Source: an uncultured Actinomycetes bacterium (GTDB lineage Bacteria; Actinomycetota; Acidimicrobiia; IMCC26256; PALSA-555). Taken from it: a stretch of 10,949 nt of DNA. Position numbers and translations under genes: made by a program. Below the pieces are notes generated by a model. The model was not told where the DNA came from. It saw nothing but the letters and a program-made list of their open reading frames with translations, and ran no database searches. The DNA lies in contig CALEYV010000075.1 of assembly GCA_937927875.1 (NCBI GenBank), positions 1 through 10,949 of the forward strand, read 5' to 3'. This document shows positions 8,361 through 10,949 of this stretch, piece after piece. The first letter of the stretch is position 1, and every line of letters begins with the position of its first letter.

Positions 8361-9581
8361 GTGACGCGTGATGCTGGCGATCAACTGCGCGTCCTCAGCG
8401 CGAACGCAGCCGAGCTCATCACCGAGAAGGACCTCGCCCGCAAGCTCGAGCGCGGAACGCCGATGCGCGTGAAGCTCGGCATCGACCCCACGGCGCCCGA
8501 CATCCATCTCGGGTTCGCGGTCGTGCTGCGCAAGCTGCGCCAGTTCCAGGAGCTCGGCCACACCGCGGTCTTGATCATCGGCGACTTCACCGCGCTTGTG
8601 GGAGACCCGTCCGGGCGCTCCGCCACCCGGCCCGGCCTGTCCCAACAGGAGATCGACGAGCACGCTCGGACCTACGTCGAGCAGGTCCAGCAGATCCTGC
8701 TCCCCGAACCCCTCGAGGTCCGCCGCAACTCGGAGTGGCTGGGCACGATGGGAATCGCAGACGTCCTCCGGCTGTCGGCGCACACGACGGTCGCCCAGCT
8801 GCTGGAGCGCGACGACTTCGCCAACCGCTACCGGGCGGGCAAGCCCATCTCGCTCACGGAGTTCCTCTACCCGCTCCTGCAGGGCTGGGACTCGGTGGTC
8901 GTCAAGGCCGACGTCGAGCTCGGTGGCACCGACCAGCTGTTCAACATCCTCATGGGTCGGAGCCTGCAAGAGGACGAAGGCCAGGAGCCGCAGGTCGTGC
9001 TGACGCTCCCGATCCTGGAGGGCCTCGACGGCACCCAGAAGATGTCGAAGTCGCTCGGGAACTACGTCGGCATCACGGAGTCACCAGCCGAGCAGTTCGG
9101 GAAGCTCATGTCGCTGCCGGATGCCTTGATGCCGCGGTACTTCGCGCTGGTCACCGGCTGGCCGCCCGAGCGCGTCGACGAGGTGACGCGCGCCTCAAGC
9201 TCGGGAGAGCTGGCGCCGGCCGAGGCCAAGCGCCTGCTGGCCCGCACCGTCGTCGGGCTCTACCACGGCGAGCAGGCGGCCGCCGGGGCCGAGGCCGAGT
9301 TCGACCGGGTCTTCCGCGAGCACCAGGCGCCGTCTGAGGTCCCCGAGTTCCGGCTCGAGCGGGCGGCCCTCGGCGCGGGCCCGGTCCGCCTCGCCGAGGT
9401 GCTCAGCCGCGCCGGCCTCGCCCCTTCGAACCGCAAGGCCCGGAGCCTGATCCAGCAGCGGGGCGTTCGCCGGGACGGCGTGGTGGTCGAGGATCCCGAG
9501 CTGACGGTCTCGGTCGAGGAGCTCGACGGCACCGTGCTGCAGGTCGGACGCCGCAACTGGGCCCGAATCCGGCTCGTCTGA
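8361..9581 (+). CDS. tyrS: Tyrosyl-tRNA synthetase, second (TyrZ-like) type
   Basis: Class I aminoacyl-tRNA synthetase that charges tRNA-Tyr. It has 406 residues. The Rossmann catalytic domain begins with VKLGIDPTAPDIHLGF, in which HLGF (49-52) occupies the HIGH motif; GDFTALVGDPSGRSATRP follows, a wording of the TyrZ-type enzymes rather than the YCGFDPTA...GGATG type. The tyrosine-site and specificity segments include FLYPLLQGWDSV and ELGGTDQLFNILMGR, the KMSKS loop is at 227-231, and a C-terminal S4-like RNA-binding domain covers roughly 340-406 (VRLAEVLSRAGLAPSNRKARSLI...). The GTG at 8361 gives the normal N-terminus; the nearby ATG at 8371 is out of frame. A candidate -10 sits 6 bases upstream. 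The symbol is used in the general sense; tyrZ would also be defensible. Confidence 0.94.
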   Translation: MTRDAGDQLRVLSANAAELITEKDLARKLERGTPMRVKLGIDPTAPDIHLGFAVVLRKLRQFQELGHTAVLIIGDFTALVGDPSGRSATRPGLSQQEIDEHARTYVEQVQQILLPEPLEVRRNSEWLGTMGIADVLRLSAHTTVAQLLERDDFANRYRAGKPISLTEFLYPLLQGWDSVVVKADVELGGTDQLFNILMGRSLQEDEGQEPQVVLTLPILEGLDGTQKMSKSLGNYVGITESPAEQFGKLMSLPDALMPRYFALVTGWPPERVDEVTRASSSGELAPAEAKRLLARTVVGLYHGEQAAAGAEAEFDRVFREHQAPSEVPEFRLERAALGAGPVRLAEVLSRAGLAPSNRKARSLIQQRGVRRDGVVVEDPELTVSVEELDGTVLQVGRRNWARIRLV

Positions 9582-9601
9582 GCCCCGTTGGACCTCGAAG
9601 C

Positions 9602-9620
9602 GAGCCCCGAGATCGGGCTC
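9602..9620 (+). terminator. Possible terminator hairpin after tyrS
   Basis: GAGCCC and GGGCTC form a perfect 6-base stem around a 7-base loop, starting 21 bases after the tyrS stop. There is no T-run after it, though weaker GC-rich stems follow (GGCTC/GGGCC at 9623-9636 and GGCC/GGCC at 9633-9646). Actinobacterial terminators often lack a T-run, but the evidence is thin. Confidence 0.35.
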
Positions 9621-9664
9621 CTGGCTCCCCGGGGCCGCTGAGGGCCGAAAACCCTTGCCCCCGC

Positions 9665-9693
9665 TTGCCTCCGGGGCGCCAGACCCGTATGCT
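9665..9693 (+). promoter_or_regulatory. rRNA operon promoter (sigma-70 type)
   Basis: A -35 element TTGCCT (9665-9670) and a -10 element TATGCT (9688-9693) are separated by exactly 17 bases and point toward the 16S gene, about 355 bases upstream of its 5' end. Transcription would start around 9699-9701. A second TTGCCC copy lies ten bases upstream (9655-9660). The hexamers match the standard consensus at 4 of 6 positions each. This is the only convincing promoter between tyrS and the 16S gene, and its position fits rRNA promoters of slow-to-moderate growers with a single promoter. Confidence 0.7.
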
Positions 9694-9699
9694 CATGGG

Positions 9700-9728
9700 T
9701 CCGCCCAGGGACCTGGTCCCCAGGCGGA
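9700..9728 (+). repeat. Hairpin at the 5' end of the rRNA transcript
   Basis: A near-perfect 29-base inverted repeat: TCCGCC pairs with GGCGGA, a symmetric CA/CA mismatch follows, then GGGAC pairs with GTCCC around a CTG loop. It begins 6 bases after the -10 element, so it would be the first structure in the transcript. As DNA it could also be an operator for a dimeric protein. Confidence 0.65.
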
Positions 9729-9737
9729 TGACATCGA

Positions 9738-9801
9738 CGTCCACCGGATGCCGGGGCTGAGACCCGGGTGGAGTGTCCGGCCTGATCCGGGCCGGTGGAC
9801 G
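9738..9801 (+). repeat. Long branched stem in the rRNA leader
   Basis: CGTCCACCGG (9738-9747) is exactly complementary to CCGGTGGACG (9792-9801), a 10-base stem. Inside it two smaller hairpins can form: CCGGG/CCCGG at 9751-9767 with a 7-base loop, and CCGG/CCGG at 9777-9790 with a 6-base loop, giving a Y-shaped structure. Confidence 0.6.
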
Positions 9802-9816
9802 AGTGTCCAGAGCAGC

Positions 9817-9850
9817 CGAGACCACCCGCCGCGAGTCGGCGCGTGTCTCG
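9817..9850 (+). repeat. Hairpin preceding boxA (boxB-like position)
   Basis: CGAGAC (9817-9822) pairs with GTCTCG (9845-9850), AC/GT continues after a one-base bulge, and CGCCG (9827-9831) pairs with CGGCG (9837-9841) around a CGAGT loop. The hairpin ends 6 bases before the boxA-like element, the place where a boxB hairpin sits in several bacterial rrn leaders. Confidence 0.6.
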
Positions 9851-9856
9851 CACACC

Positions 9857-9869
9857 GCTCCTTGAAAAC
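9857..9869 (+). promoter_or_regulatory. boxA-like antitermination element
   Basis: GCTCCTTGAAAAC closely resembles the boxA sequences of bacterial rRNA leaders (E. coli TGCTCTTTAACA; Bacillus-type GCTCTTTGAAAAC). In the RNA, boxA binds the NusB-NusE pair and helps polymerase pass through the structured, untranslated rRNA. It lies in the only largely unpaired part of the leader, about 180 bases before the 16S gene. Confidence 0.65.
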
Positions 9870-9891
9870 GGAACAGTGACGCCAATAGCCA

Positions 9892-9907
9892 GTGCGGGCG
9901 CCCGCAC
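9892..9907 (+). repeat. Perfect 16-base palindrome
   Basis: GTGCGGGCGCCCGCAC is an uninterrupted palindrome in the leader, just after boxA. In RNA it would fold as a short GC hairpin; as DNA it is a symmetric site. Its last two bases are shared with the next hairpin. Confidence 0.7.
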
Positions 9908-9921
9908 CGGAGCAATCCGGT
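9906..9921 (+). repeat. Leader hairpin with GCAA tetraloop
   Basis: ACCGGA and TCCGGT form a perfect 6-base stem closed by GCAA, a GNRA-class tetraloop. GNRA loops are stable and often make tertiary contacts. Confidence 0.7.
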
Positions 9922-9925
9922 CCGG

Positions 9926-10006
9926 GTGTCACAGCAATTCCGCACGGCAGCGGCCGCCAGGCTGCTGTCGTGTTGTCGCCTCGGGCTCAGTGGCCCGTGG
10001 TGACAC
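9926..10006 (+). repeat. Long-range leader stem enclosing two hairpins
   Basis: GTGTCAC (9926-9932) pairs with GTGACAC (10000-10006). Enclosed are GCAGC/GCTGC (9947-9951 with 9961-9965) and CGGGC/GCCCG (9982-9986 with 9993-9997). It may belong to a processing structure, but no RNase III site can be named from sequence alone. Confidence 0.5.
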
Positions 10007-10015
10007 TCCGATCTC

Positions 10016-10043
10016 CGCTCTCTCCGGTTCGCCGGCGGGAGCG
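10016..10043 (+). repeat. Hairpin immediately before 16S rRNA
   Basis: CGCTC (10016-10020) pairs with GAGCG (10039-10043), and CCGG/CCGG pair inside it around a TTCG tetraloop at 10028-10031. It ends about 5 bases before the mature 16S 5' end. Confidence 0.55.
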
Positions 10044-10048
10044 AGGTC

Positions 10049-10949
<901 letters not shown>

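Larger units (their letters stand above)
9700..10048 (+). other. Pre-rRNA leader region
   Basis: This stretch between the predicted transcription start and the mature 16S 5' end has no credible protein gene; the short open frames crossing it have no ribosome site or recognisable product. It is filled with inverted repeats that fold into at least six hairpins or long stems, listed separately, with one mostly unpaired segment (about 9851-9891) holding a boxA-like element. That organisation, hairpins around boxA and then a processing stem near the 16S 5' end, is what rrn leaders look like. The 3' partner of the RNase III processing stem would lie after the 16S gene, beyond the window. Confidence 0.75.

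Noticed and set aside
9862..9891. Second rRNA promoter using TTGAAA (9862) as -35 and TAGCCA (9886) as -10
   Set aside because: TAGCCA lacks the final T and the other -10 positions, and the TTGAAA is better explained as part of boxA.
9403..9945. Minus-strand open frame of 180 codons across the end of tyrS and the rRNA leader
   Set aside because: It covers the promoter and leader structures, has no ribosome site or known domain, and its C-terminal half is a shadow of tyrS.
9582..10048. tRNA gene, CRISPR array or attachment site next to 16S
   Set aside because: No tRNA cloverleaf landmarks, no regularly spaced repeats, and no flanking duplications or integrase; the inverted repeats are leader RNA structures.

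Overview
This window looks like chromosomal DNA from a GC-rich member of the Actinobacteriota. The evidence is strong G/C bias at third codon positions, frequent GTG starts, the gene order argC-J-B-D-F-R-G-H followed by a 3-methyladenine glycosylase gene and tyrS, and the 16S rRNA itself. The 16S wording around its positions 120-460 (10170-10520), as I recall it, is reminiscent of Acidimicrobiia-like lineages. That class-level placement is a judgement from memory, not a search result.

Layout, all on the + strand. At 1-7711 lies an almost complete arginine biosynthesis operon: the 3' end of argC, then argJ, argB, argD, argF, the regulator argR, argG and argH. Most junctions are 4-base NTGA overlaps, so translation is probably coupled. 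The breaks in the chain are argF/argR (abutting, with a good Shine-Dalgarno) and argR/argG (19-base gap, with its own Shine-Dalgarno). At 7708-8337 an alkyladenine DNA glycosylase gene is fused to the tail of the operon by the same kind of overlap. At 8361-9581 is tyrS, which appears to have its own promoter and a leaderless mRNA. It encodes a TyrRS of the second (TyrZ-like) type.

From 9582 to 10048 there is no protein gene. This stretch holds a candidate terminator, a sigma-70-type rRNA promoter with a 17-base spacer, and a long pre-rRNA leader made almost entirely of hairpins around a boxA-like antitermination element. The 5' part of a 16S rRNA gene (about E. coli positions 1-925) fills 10049-10949 and runs off the end.

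How the genes work together: ArgJ moves the acetyl group from acetylornithine to glutamate (the cyclic pathway), ArgB, ArgC and ArgD convert acetylglutamate to acetylornithine, ArgF, ArgG and ArgH turn ornithine into arginine, and ArgR senses arginine. The glycosylase, TyrRS and rRNA are unrelated in pathway but suggest a growth-linked neighbourhood.

I found no mobile element, CRISPR array, defence system or tRNA gene, and nothing I would call a new multi-gene system. The observations most worth checking are the compensated base changes in 16S helix 24 that disrupt standard V4 reverse-primer sites, the structured rRNA leader, and the TyrZ-type TyrRS with a variant HIGH motif at this locus.
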